Positions 56,177 to 63,273 are shown, counted from the stretch's first letter. The stretch: DNA of 64,000 nucleotides from Nitrospirota bacterium (GCA_016180645.1 JACPAV010000021.1:45793-109792); one strand, 5' to 3'. The notes: generated from the letters alone by a model not told the origin. A program made the numbers and translations.

Positions 56177-57431
56177 AGTGCGACAGGGCGATGCCTTCGA
56201 GGATGCCGGAATCGCAGACGGTGAGGGCGGGCAGGCCGAATCGGTCCATGCATCGGAGGAGGATGGCGATGCCCGCGAGGATGAGATCCTCGCGGCCCTT
56301 CTCCATGCCGGGGAGCTTCAGGCGGGCGGCAGCCGGGACGGCGATCAAACGCCTCATGAGGGATTCGAGATCGCGACGTGTGAGCCGCGTTCCGGAGATC
56401 TTCTTCGGATCGTACTTGCGCATTTTCATCTTCAGCGCGGCGAGGGTGGTGACGGTGCCGGCGGTGCCGACGAAAGAAGTGATGAGTGATGAGTGATGAG
56501 TGATGAGTGGGGAGCGCCGGGTGACGGGTGACGGGTGACGAGTCAGGTGCGCGGAAGACACCATCCTTTCTACGGGAGCCAGTGCCGCGTTGATCGCTTC
56601 ATCGAGCTTACGCATCTCGAACAGAAGCGGCGGATCGTGGTGGAGGTGGGTTTCCGTGAGACGGACGACGCCGAGGGGGGTGGTTTGGATGCCGCGGATT
56701 CCTCCAAATGCCTGGCACTTGCCTTCGTTCGGCGCCGTCCTGGCGCCGTTGATCGGCAAGTGCCGCAACATCTTTGTCTGGTAGGGGAGCATCTTTAGAT
56801 GCTCCCTCTTGCCGGGAGGGTCTGAAGACCCACCCCCACGCATTTTGTCACAGAGGATGAATTCCGTGCTCCCGCCGCCGATGTCGACGACCAGAAGAGG
56901 TGATCCCGTGATCCCGTGATCCCGTGATCCCGAGACGGGGTCTCTTTTTCTCCGGTTCACGGGTTCACGATTTACAGGCTCACGAGGCTGTTTCAGCCCG
57001 TAGATGATTCCACGCATGGCGTAGGTGGCCTCCTGCCGGGCGCTCACGATGCGCACGTCCCAGCCGTAGCGCTTACGGATGCGAGCAAGCAGTCGCGGTC
57101 CATCCTTCGCGGTACGAAAGGCAGCCGTGCAGATTCCGCCGGCCCAGTCCACGCGGTGCGTTCGAATCTCCCGGGCGAAGTCGTCCAGCGCCGCCAGGGA
57201 TCTCTTGACCGCATCCGGATGAAAAGTCTTCCGTTTGTGCAGATCCTGGCCGAGGCGCGTGATGGAGCGGAGGACCCTGATCGGCCGGAGCGTGATCCCG
57301 TGACCCCGTGACCCCGTGAGCCGGCGAGTCCGCGTCTGGTTCACGGGTTCCCGATTCCCGGGCTCACGGATCTCGGCGATGAGCACGCGAAATGTATTCG
57401 TTCCAAGATCAAAGGTGGCCACGCGCATCAT
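56160..57431 (-). CDS. ppx: Ppx/GppA phosphatase with four in-frame repeat insertions
   Basis: 423 residues against about 300 usual. RVATFDLGTNTFRVLIAEI, GICTAAFRTAKDG, VVDIGGGSTEFIL, LGVVRLTE and FVGTAGTVTTLAAL are the exopolyphosphatase/pppGpp phosphatase blocks of the ASKHA fold. Between them lie insertions: REPGNREPVNQTRTRR (about 37-60), REPVNREPVNRRKRDPVSGS (about 175-205), a 50-residue segment with KREHLKMLPYQTK (about 220-270) and LITHHSSLITS (about 305-335). All match simple or palindromic DNA repeats. ATG 57431 is 6 nt from TATGAT. Conserved motifs are intact, so function may persist. Confidence 0.85.
   Translation of the reverse strand: MMRVATFDLGTNTFRVLIAEIREPGNREPVNQTRTRRLTGSRGHGITLRPIRVLRSITRLGQDLHKRKTFHPDAVKRSLAALDDFAREIRTHRVDWAGGICTAAFRTAKDGPRLLARIRKRYGWDVRIVSARQEATYAMRGIIYGLKQPREPVNREPVNRRKRDPVSGSRDHGITGSPLLVVDIGGGSTEFILCDKMRGGGSSDPPGKREHLKMLPYQTKMLRHLPINGARTAPNEGKCQAFGGIRGIQTTPLGVVRLTETHLHHDPPLLFEMRKLDEAINAALAPVERMVSSAHLTRHPSPVTRRSPLITHHSSLITSFVGTAGTVTTLAALKMKMRKYDPKKISGTRLTRRDLESLMRRLIAVPAAARLKLPGMEKGREDLILAGIAILLRCMDRFGLPALTVCDSGILEGIALSHSRNAA
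56479..56541. repeat. Heptamer tandem repeats inside ppx
   Basis: GTGATGA x4 (56479-56506) and GTGACGG x3 (56521-56541). Read on the minus strand in frame they give LITHHSSLITS and RHPSPVTRR. Confidence 0.8.
56755..56850. repeat. REP/MITE-like element, copy 3, inside ppx
   Basis: GGGAGCATCTTTAGATGCTCC and GGGAGGGTCTGAAGACCCAC next to each other, same units as copies 1, 2 and 5. Translated in frame as part of the largest ppx insertion. Confidence 0.8.
56900..56931. repeat. Octamer repeat GTGATCCC x4 inside ppx
   Basis: Four exact GTGATCCC units followed by an AGACGGGGTCTC palindrome-like stretch and GTTCACGG words up to about 56985. Confidence 0.8.
57292..57323. repeat. Octamer repeat GTGACCCC type inside ppx
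   Basis: GTGATCCC-GTGACCCC-GTGACCCC-GTGAGCCG, followed by GGTTCACGGGTTCCCG words to about 57375. Confidence 0.75.
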
Positions 57432-57437
57432 GGCGGG

Positions 57438-57443
57438 ATCATA
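57438..57443 (-). promoter_or_regulatory. -10 box of ppx
   Basis: TATGAT, 6 nt before ATG 57431; no ribosome site. Leaderless. Confidence 0.5.
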
Positions 57444-57506
57444 CGTTCGTAAACGAAAACGGGGTAGCGCCATTTCGCCACCCCGTTACGTGTTGCTTGT
57501 TGAGGT

Positions 57507-58085
57507 TTACTGCTGGGTCTGTGTGGCCTCCGGATGGGTTTCCGCCTTCGGTTCGGCGTCCCCCTCCGCTGTGCTTCGGGGACGGCGATTAGAATTATCG
57601 TGGGGGCTTTGCGCCGCGAGTTGTTTCTCGGCCTCCGCGCGCGGGCGGCTGAGGGCATCGGCCAGGAAGAGAAACGCGTTCTTCACCTGCTCGTTCTCCG
57701 AAGCCACCGGTTTGACGAACCTCCAGATCTTGAGGACGCCTTTCCATGCGGCATCGTCGGCGATGAGGCGCGCGTGTTGCGCCCTCTTCAAGGTGAGTTC
57801 AAGCCCTTCGCGCAGCGCGGCCTCCACGGTTTGCCTTTGCCGGGCTCGTTTCACGAGACCGGCGAGGGCGCCTGGGCTCATTCCCGGTATTCGGACGTTC
57901 GCTCGTACCCGATTCCACGCCTCGATGGCCTTGTCGGCCAGTTCTTCGAAGTTTTCCGGCGGCTTGAGCAATCGCTGAATCTCGGCCACGCTCAGCAGCC
58001 TGCCGGGCGCCGTGGAGCGCCTTGCCCTGGCCTTCGGTGTGGACGTTTTCCCTGCGCGTGTGGACGTCTTCTTGGTTCGTGCCAT
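57507..58085 (-). CDS. Hypothetical helical protein with Lys/Arg-rich, histone-like N-terminus
   Basis: 192 residues. The first 35 residues are basic and Ser/Thr/Ala-rich (ARTKKTSTRAGKTSTPKARA), like histone H1-type tails. The middle (about 50-155) is predicted to be a helical bundle (FEELADKAIEAWNRVRANV, EAALREGLELTLKRAQHARL). The C-terminal tail (RRPRSTAEGDAEPKAE) is partly encoded by a dispersed repeat. AAAGGAGGAACC precedes ATG 58085. An array of 22-bp iterons lies just upstream. No family recognised; DNA binding is a guess. Confidence 0.6.
   Translation of the reverse strand: MARTKKTSTRAGKTSTPKARARRSTAPGRLLSVAEIQRLLKPPENFEELADKAIEAWNRVRANVRIPGMSPGALAGLVKRARQRQTVEAALREGLELTLKRAQHARLIADDAAWKGVLKIWRFVKPVASENEQVKNAFLFLADALSRPRAEAEKQLAAQSPHDNSNRRPRSTAEGDAEPKAETHPEATQTQQ
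57555..57588. repeat. Short dispersed element in the 3' part of the histone-like gene
   Basis: CCCCCTCCGCTGTGCTTCGG then GGACGGCG, a relative of the element in the acs leader (21808-21837). It encodes RRPRSTAEGD in frame. Confidence 0.5.
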
Positions 58086-58188
58086 GGTTCCTCCTTTTTT
58101 CGGACCCCGGTTCCTCCACCCCCGGAACGACGGATGTTTTCTCTCCCCCCTATCGCAGCCGTGATTGATTGTCAAGGGTGCCCCGGTC

Positions 58189-58342
58189 CAATCGGTCGGG
58201 GGTACCAGTGTGGGTACGAGCTCGGACCCATCAGACCTGTCATTGCGACCGGATCAATCGGTCTATTCGACTGATCCCATTGGTCTGATAGACCATTTCA
58301 ATCGGTCTGATTGATCGATCTAATCGGTCAGAGAGATCGATT
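58189..58342. repeat. 22-bp-period iteron array, CAATCGGTC
   Basis: CAATCGGTC begins at 58189, 58255 and 58299, TAATCGGTC at 58321 and a 7/9 match (CCATTGGTC) at 58277: exact multiples of 22 nt. Units also contain small palindromes (GACCGGATCAATCGGTC, GGTCTGATAGACC). No gene covers this stretch. Confidence 0.75.
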
Positions 58343-58440
58343 GAAGGATGGCGTGAACAATGCTGTGATCACGATATATTAGTCTGAATTCCTGTAAGCG
58401 AGGGAAGCAATCAGGTCAAAACCAGACGGACTTCCTCGGG

Positions 58441-59250
58441 TCAGCGCTTGCACCAGCACCAGTACCAAGTGACCACGAGACTAACCGTGTGCTGTTCAAA
58501 GTCGCTTCGTGATCCGGGGCCTGAATATTCGTAATCGGCATTGAGGTCCCACAGGCGGCTGAGACTCCAGGACGACCAAACACCCAAAGGGAATTCGAAA
58601 CGGGAGGCGTCGTTTCTTTCCGCTCCTAGGATGGATCGGGCGAAGAATCGCCTGTACCCGGCGGTGGCGTTCGGGCCTACGGCCCATCGGTCCGAAAGCT
58701 GGAAGAACGGTCCGATGGAAACCTGTGCCCACAAATCGTCCCGGTTGCCTGCTCGATATCGCGTTCGATGCGTGTAGGAGAAGCTGGATCGGATGGCAAA
58801 GGCCGAATTCTCAGTGAGCCGTCTGCGGAAATAGGTCCCCACGTTCGGTCCGAGAATCCAGCCATCATAGGTGGAGTATCCAACCGTGCCGAGATGGGCG
58901 ATAAGGGCCGCCAGATTCTTTTCATCGCGGAGGACTTGGGCTTGGGCGCCCCACGGCAGGGGCGCGAACAGTAGCGTGACGCTGTCACGCACGGCATAGC
59001 TCCAAAAGAGCGCGCTGGGGAGGCCGAAATTGGCATCCCACTTGGTCCCTTTTCGCTCAACGGATGATTCGGAAGAGATTTTCCACGTTGCGAGGCCTTT
59101 CGGCAGAGCAAAGGGGCGGTCAATTTGCCGTGTGGAGTAGCGGACCAAAATTTCGTCCCGAACGGGACCACACGAAACAGCAACGAATATCACACCCGTT
59201 AGGGCGCCGGCCAACGCGCCGATGGCGGACGTAGAGCGCCATTCGGTCAT
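58441..59250 (-). CDS. Predicted lipoprotein with beta-barrel-like domain
   Basis: 269 residues. Signal with lipobox (ALTGVIFVAVSC), followed by alternating amphipathic strands (SAFAIRSSFSYTHRTRYRAG, DLWAQVSIGPFFQLSDRWAVGPNATAGYRRFF) and an aromatic, Cys-containing end (VVTWYWCWCKR). Resembles small outer-membrane barrels; no family recognised. The N-terminal 60 residues may sit in the periplasm. Confidence 0.6.
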   Translation of the reverse strand: MTEWRSTSAIGALAGALTGVIFVAVSCGPVRDEILVRYSTRQIDRPFALPKGLATWKISSESSVERKGTKWDANFGLPSALFWSYAVRDSVTLLFAPLPWGAQAQVLRDEKNLAALIAHLGTVGYSTYDGWILGPNVGTYFRRRLTENSAFAIRSSFSYTHRTRYRAGNRDDLWAQVSIGPFFQLSDRWAVGPNATAGYRRFFARSILGAERNDASRFEFPLGVWSSWSLSRLWDLNADYEYSGPGSRSDFEQHTVSLVVTWYWCWCKR

Positions 59251-59261
59251 AGCCGGAAATC

Positions 59262-59325
59262 TCAAGCCACTTGGATGATGTCCGGGTCCCTCATGTCGTG
59301 TGCGATGGAGATACGAGTCTGGCCC
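59262..59325 (-). pseudogene. C-terminal remnant of a second retropepsin-like gene
   Basis: In a frame different from the gene at 59291-59701, the minus strand reads GQTRISIAHDMRDPDIIQVA and stop. This closely matches the tail of the retropepsin at 62664-63059 (GKTRVSVGHDMRDPDIIEVA). No matching N-terminus is present, so only the tail survives. Confidence 0.7.
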
Positions 59326-59701
59326 GCCGATTCGAAGCGGCCGGGAGCGGACCCGCCGCGACCAGTTTCTTGCGAGCGGGGTCGACAACCAAGTTCAGGC
59401 CCTCGAGCGTCCGAGCGCCGAGCAGCGCCTGATCGCCGGGTTCGGCAAAAACGACTTCGTCAATGGTAAAGGCTTGCGCCACGCGAAGGATGGCGAAGCC
59501 TACGCTTTTCGTGACGACTTGACCATTGGCCATGACGAATCGAAGGTCTTTCTTCTCGCGCACCACGCCGATCCGTTCGAGCTTGTCGGCGGGAATCCAC
59601 GTGAATTCGCTCCCCGTGTCAACGAGAGCCTTCGGAATGCGGACGGACCTCCTTCGCTCGACGTGATGCTCAACCTTGCAATCGACGTGGAAGGTACCCA
59701 C
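59291..59701 (-). CDS. Retropepsin-like aspartyl protease, subfamily 1
   Basis: 136 residues. ALVDTGSEFTWIPADKLERIG is the single-domain aspartyl protease motif (DTG plus following hydrophobic-hydrophobic), then GFAILRVAQ and ALLGARTLEGLNLVVD, with the LVAAGPLPAA end that typifies this group. It would act as a dimer; substrate unknown. GTG 59701 is 6 nt from an extended -10 (TGATATAAT). The last 14 residues run into a relic of another retropepsin gene, suggesting loss of the original stop. Confidence 0.75.
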   Translation of the reverse strand: MGTFHVDCKVEHHVERRRSVRIPKALVDTGSEFTWIPADKLERIGVVREKKDLRFVMANGQVVTKSVGFAILRVAQAFTIDEVVFAEPGDQALLGARTLEGLNLVVDPARKKLVAAGPLPAASNRRARLVSPSHTT

Positions 59702-59707
59702 CGGAGG

Positions 59708-59716
59708 ATTATATCA
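59708..59716 (-). promoter_or_regulatory. Extended -10 promoter of retropepsin gene 1
   Basis: TGATATAAT on the minus strand, 6 nt before GTG 59701. Retropepsin gene 2 has the same arrangement. Confidence 0.6.
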
Positions 59717-59778
59717 CGGTCGTGAGGCCGGTGAGGGGACGGTTCGAACGTCGAGAAACTGGAGGAAGGTGGACGCAC

Positions 59779-60567
59779 TCAAGTTGGATGATGGTATCCG
59801 TCATGCCCAACATGCCTGGCAAGACTTATCATGCGTCGAAAAATTCGGATCAGGTATCCCATGGAGCTTGGGGATAGGAGGCTGCGCCACGGGGATGTCG
59901 GAAGGGATGAGTGAAGAGCGGTGCCGGCTTTCGACGCCGTGTTAGTGCCGGCGTCCAACTTGAGGCCGAATCCATCCGCCATCCGCGTCAGGTGGTTGAA
60001 GATACCGACGATGTGGGCGACTTCCAGGCAGGCTTCGTCATCGAAGCCCAGATCGCGCAGTGGCTTCCAATCGTTCTCGACCATTTTCGTGGGCGTGCCG
60101 CTGAGCTTTTCGGCCACGGTGCACAGGGCTTTCTCGCGTGAGGTGAGAGAGGTCAACTCCCGCCAACGGCGGTTCTTGATCGCCTCGACGAGTGCGGGAT
60201 CGCCGCTTTCCGTACGCAGAAACTCTGCGTGAGATTGCGTTCAGTAATGGCAGTCTTGTGCGGCGGCGGTGATGGCGGCCACCATTTCGCGCTCGCCTCG
60301 CGTGAGCTTCCCCGGTGCGAACATGATTTGACCGAACAGGAGGCCGAAGAAGGGGCCGATCCGGTCGTGCGCCATCACGAGCCGGGTCATGGCGGGCAGG
60401 AATCCGAAGTCATACGGAGCGAACGGAAGGGCTCGGCGGAGGGCTTCCTCCGACGGGATCGTCACCCACGCGGGCCGGTCTTGATCCGGAGTACCAGCCA
60501 CGGACGGTGCGGTGCCCCGCCCATCGGGCCGACCACGATGGGAGGCAGAAGGAGGCGGGGTGCTCAC
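59779..60567 (-). CDS. AhpD-like/carboxymuconolactone decarboxylase-family peroxidase-related protein, probable selenoprotein (UGA = Sec)
   Basis: 262 residues if the TGA at 60241-60243 is read as selenocysteine. Upstream: LTRGEREMVAAITAAAQDCHY; downstream in the same frame: TQSHAEFLRTESGDPALVEA, LTSREKALCTVAEKLSGTP, VAHIVGIFNHLTRMADGFG. Peroxidase-related AhpD-like enzymes have a redox CxxC followed by xxxHaxxLR; here it is C-H-Y-U. A hairpin ACGCAGA-GTT-TCTGCGT begins 10 nt after the UGA, with G first in the loop, fitting the bacterial SECIS rule. GTG 60567 overlaps the upstream stop (GTGA). The last 55 residues exceed the family length. If not Sec, it is a nonsense pseudogene. Confidence 0.75.
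60214..60230 (-). promoter_or_regulatory. SECIS-like stem-loop
   Basis: Minus strand ACGCAGA-GTT-TCTGCGT: 7-bp perfect stem, 3-nt loop starting with G, apical loop 17 nt after the UGA. Matches the loose consensus for bacterial SECIS elements that recruit SelB. Confidence 0.6.
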
Positions 60568-60911
60568 GCGACCTCGATTTTCTTGTCGATGAACCGGTCG
60601 TACCACTTCATCTCGCTTGGAGTGACGAGGTGAAACTCGAACGGGCTGCCGTATCCGATTTCGTGGTGGATGTCGGCGGAGAGCTTCGATCGTTCCATGG
60701 TTTTCTTGGGCATGGAAGGGGAGACAATGAGCACATCGATATCGCTGTTGATCCAGAAGTCGCCTCGCGCCACGGAGCCGAAGAGGAAGACTCTTGCGCC
60801 CGGCACCATGCGTCTTGCGAGTCGTTTGATCTCCTTGAGGTAGGACCGTCGGCGCCGGAAGTATTCCGTCCTTCGATTGGCCCTCTCAATAAGATAGTCG
60901 ATGTGTTTCAT
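60564..60911 (-). CDS. MNT-type minimal nucleotidyltransferase (antitoxin)
   Basis: 115 residues. VFLFGSVARGDFWINSDIDVLIV has the complete GSxARG...DxD site of MNT nucleotidyltransferases, which neutralise HEPN toxins by AMPylation. The ATG overlaps the HEPN stop (ATGA) and its stop overlaps the start of the selenoprotein gene. Confidence 0.85.
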   Translation of the reverse strand: MKHIDYLIERANRRTEYFRRRRSYLKEIKRLARRMVPGARVFLFGSVARGDFWINSDIDVLIVSPSMPKKTMERSKLSADIHHEIGYGSPFEFHLVTPSEMKWYDRFIDKKIEVA

Positions 60912-61342
60912 TTCCGGCCCTCCGCAAATTCCGTAAGGACGTTTGCGAAGCGAAGCATCAATTCAACCTGCTCTCTTGTGTATTCAAGGGGGATGTATCG
61001 AGTGCCGATGTATGCCTGCTCGAGGTCAAGGATCACGGCCCTGTGTTGTTCGATAAAGCTCTCGGCTTGATCGCGCGCGCCGTACGCGCCGCCGAATTCA
61101 AGCAGGAGGTCGGTGAGCGAATGGGTTTTCAAAAACTCGCCCAGCTTCAGGCCGATCCGATATTTCAGGTGGAGTTGGCAGAATTGTTCGATGTGGAAGG
61201 CGGCGACGTCGTATTTTTCTTCCTTGAAGAGCCGCTGCGCCACGTCCAGGAAGATGAGCGCCCTGTCCCGCAAATACCCGACTTCCAAGTCGGCCCGTTG
61301 GCGGCTGAATCCTGCCCTTGACTGCTTCTTCCCTTTCGACAT
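60908..61342 (-). CDS. HEPN-domain protein (toxin partner of MNT)
   Basis: 144 residues. Long helices: YLRDRALIFLDVAQRLFKEE, VAAFHIEQFCQLHLKYRI and TREQVELMLRFANVLTEFA, with the TRYIPLEYTREQ segment of HEPN proteins; a full RxxxxxH RNase motif is not obvious. It forms the standard HEPN-MNT pair with the next gene. ATG 61342 is 6 nt from TAGAAT. Confidence 0.8.
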   Translation of the reverse strand: MSKGKKQSRAGFSRQRADLEVGYLRDRALIFLDVAQRLFKEEKYDVAAFHIEQFCQLHLKYRIGLKLGEFLKTHSLTDLLLEFGGAYGARDQAESFIEQHRAVILDLEQAYIGTRYIPLEYTREQVELMLRFANVLTEFAEGRK

Positions 61343-61348
61343 GCTCCC

Positions 61349-61376
61349 ATTCTACGGTTCCCCGGTGCGAAATCAA
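61349..61376 (-). promoter_or_regulatory. Leaderless promoter of the HEPN-MNT-selenoprotein operon
   Basis: Minus strand TTGATT, 16-nt spacer, TAGAAT (61349-61354), 6 nt before ATG 61342. Confidence 0.55.
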
Positions 61377-61468
61377 AGCGATGCGCGCCCCCTCTCAAAA
61401 AAAGGTGGCATTCAATCTATCGCGGATTTTGCGGGCGTTTCTTCTTCCGCCCGGAAACTCAGGGATGG

Positions 61469-61541
61469 GGGGTCAAGTCTTGAATTGGTACATCTCCAAC
61501 CTTCAACGCGATCAACATGTGCCAATTCAAGACTTGACCCC
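61469..61541. repeat. 25-bp inverted repeat element (REPIN/RAYT-type word)
   Basis: GGGGTCAAGTCTTGAATTGG at 61469-61488 is exactly mirrored as CCAATTCAAGACTTGACCCC at 61522-61541, with the stem extending through ACAT/ATGT and a 23-nt centre. GGGGTCAAGTCTTGA words commonly flank REP-associated transposases; none is present here. Confidence 0.8.
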
Positions 61542-61605
61542 GTTGCTCCGTTGCCTTTCGCCAGTTCTCAACCGATGAAAGTTTGAACCGGCTCCAAACT
61601 CCGAG

Positions 61606-62547
61606 CTACCGTTGGGGAAGACGGCCTGTCTGTATAGCGTTCCCGATGGACGACTGAAGCAGGAGGGCGTACCTGTAGCCGAAGACAGAGGCCGTGAGGA
61701 ATTCGGCTGCATTGTCTTGGGTGAGCGGTGTCCTGAGATGTCCGTCGTGTGCGATTTCATTTCTCAGTGTTCGCAGCCTGTTCAGGAGACTGAGGATCGA
61801 ATCTTGCAGCCGCGGAGCTCCAGTAATATGGCAGATCATGGGTACGAGAACGTTCAATTGATGGTACAGAGTTGCTCCATGATCGAGAAATTCTTTTGCC
61901 TTTTCGACGGAGCAAAACGCACGGATGGCGCTAAGGACCGGCGGCCCCAATGCCGATTCGAAAGCGACATGTGCGGGCAAGACAACTTCATCATGTTTGT
62001 GGGCCGAGTATTTCCTTGCCGCCTCCATCAGGTGTGAGGGCGGAATTGCAGCCGTTCCGGCGGGCAACCAGAAAACGAAAAATTGGACCTCGCTTGACGC
62101 CGGAACAGCATGGTTCGCAATCGACGATCCGTAGATCCAAATCTTCGGTGGAATCGAGGTAACCGGCAAAACATTGCTATGCAGGAAGAGTGGTCGCAAG
62201 GGAGGGTGCTCCGGCTCCGACGCTATGGGCGTCATGTACAAACTAAGAATGGTCGCGTCTGGGGGAATTCCCCACGTACTGAAATCGATTTCAATTGCCG
62301 CTTCGCGTTGGATGGTCGCCTTACGCCGAGTTTGCGAAGCTCCGATAGCCGCATAGCCGCCACCCAGATTAGGCATCATCTGCGCGAAGTCCTTGATGAC
62401 CTGCCAAAGATCGACCGGATTTGAACAACGTAAACAAGGTACCGGTCCTGACCGAAAGAATTGGTCGAAGGTGTCTTGTTCCACCTCCAACACCGTATGG
62501 CAGTGGGGACAAACGCAGGACGGGCCGACGGTTAGTGGATTGTCCAG
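61606..62547 (-). CDS. Zinc-ribbon plus HEPN-like C-terminal protein, start uncertain
   Basis: 313 residues from CTG 62547, or 295 from GTG 62493. The upstream part is clearly coding: a treble-clef/ribbon CVCPHCHTVLEVEQ ... PCLRCSNPVDLWQ. A middle beta-rich part follows, and the C-terminal helix bundle ends LLNRLRTLRNEIAHDGHL, an RNxxxxH motif as in HEPN/DUF4145-like RNases. No ATG/GTG/TTG lies before the first Cys pair; CTG 62547 has GAGG 8 nt upstream, and the frame is closed at about 62610. Perhaps an RNase or defence effector. Confidence 0.6.
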   Translation of the reverse strand: MDNPLTVGPSCVCPHCHTVLEVEQDTFDQFFRSGPVPCLRCSNPVDLWQVIKDFAQMMPNLGGGYAAIGASQTRRKATIQREAAIEIDFSTWGIPPDATILSLYMTPIASEPEHPPLRPLFLHSNVLPVTSIPPKIWIYGSSIANHAVPASSEVQFFVFWLPAGTAAIPPSHLMEAARKYSAHKHDEVVLPAHVAFESALGPPVLSAIRAFCSVEKAKEFLDHGATLYHQLNVLVPMICHITGAPRLQDSILSLLNRLRTLRNEIAHDGHLRTPLTQDNAAEFLTASVFGYRYALLLQSSIGNAIQTGRLPQR

Positions 62548-62663
62548 TCTGAAATCCTCATGGTCTGGGAGCTTAGGGGTGTGCCATTTCTGAACTGGGT
62601 GGGGAAAAGCTTACATACTGTTTGGGTCTCGCCCACGAAGCCATGAGAACCGGGCGGGGCTGA

Positions 62664-63059
62664 TCACGCCACTTCGATGATGTCCGGGTCGCGCATGTCG
62701 TGGCCGACGGAGACTCGCGTCTTGCCGTTCCGATTCTTGATCGTGATGTCCCAGCCTTGCATCGTGTCCGCCCCGATGACCATTTCTCTCTTGAGGTCGG
62801 GGGATACGAGGACGCGATCGTTGATGCGCCTCCGCCCGATCGTCATGATGAGGCCCGTCTCACCGACAATACGCACGCCTCCTGTCTTGGATGCGGTGCC
62901 CAAGGTCTTGATGAGGGGAAAGCGGATGACGGTTCTGGCCGAAGGAACGCAATCGGATCGAATGATGGAATAATGCGAGCCGGTGTCGAACAGGGCGGGG
63001 ATGGTCTTTTTCTTCTTGTCCCCCGAGATCACGGTGATGGTCAGAACAGGTTTTCCCAC
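62664..63059 (-). CDS. Retropepsin-like aspartyl protease, subfamily 2
   Basis: 131 residues. PALFDTGSHYSIIRSDCV is the DTG active-site loop; ETGLIMTIGRRRIND, VIGADTMQGWDI and the C-terminal HDMRDPDIIEVA complete the fold. Single-domain, dimeric retropepsin type. GTG 63059 is chosen because an extended -10 (TGGTATAAT) ends 7 nt before it; the ATG at 63068 overlaps that box. A tail remnant of the same subfamily lies at 59262-59325. Confidence 0.75.
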   Translation of the reverse strand: MGKPVLTITVISGDKKKKTIPALFDTGSHYSIIRSDCVPSARTVIRFPLIKTLGTASKTGGVRIVGETGLIMTIGRRRINDRVLVSPDLKREMVIGADTMQGWDITIKNRNGKTRVSVGHDMRDPDIIEVA

Positions 63060-63066
63060 GACCGCC

Positions 63067-63075
63067 ATTATACCA
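63067..63075 (-). promoter_or_regulatory. Extended -10 promoter of retropepsin gene 2
   Basis: TGGTATAAT, 7 nt before GTG 63059, preceded by GACCG as at retropepsin gene 1. Confidence 0.6.
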
Positions 63076-63090
63076 CGGTCACGGAACCGG

Positions 63091-63273
63091 TCAGAGTTCG
63101 GGCGGGATGCCGCTTTTTATGAGAACATCCCGGATGAAGGAAATGAATCTCTCCGCCTCGGTGATCGCTTTCTCGGCGTCGGCCTTGTCGAAGAAACTCA
63201 AACGCTCGTAGTCGCTGTCTTCCCGCCCGTGCCGGAGCCCGTTGCGGATGTTCAGGACGGTTTCTTCGTCCAC
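63091..63273 (-). CDS. Short HEPN-like helical protein
   Basis: 60 residues. NIRNGLRHGREDSDYERLSF followed by ADAEKAITEAERFISFIRDVL, the last being the typical C-terminal HEPN helix. It overlaps the MNT gene by 22 nt and is much shorter than a full HEPN (about 130), so it is either a mini-HEPN or a truncated partner. Start GTG 63273. Confidence 0.55.
   Translation of the reverse strand: MDEETVLNIRNGLRHGREDSDYERLSFFDKADAEKAITEAERFISFIRDVLIKSGIPPEL

Noticed and set aside
56479-56541. CRISPR-like repeats
   Set aside because: Simple heptamer tandem arrays without spacers, inside a gene.
58189-58342. CRISPR array or oriC
   Set aside because: Units are contiguous 22-nt periods without unique spacers, and no DnaA boxes (TTATCCACA-like) or dnaA/dnaN genes are present.
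59779-60606. Two separate genes (N- and C-terminal halves)
   Set aside because: Both halves are in the same frame, belong to one protein family and join exactly at the expected redox residue, so one Sec-containing gene (or one nonsense pseudogene) is a better reading.
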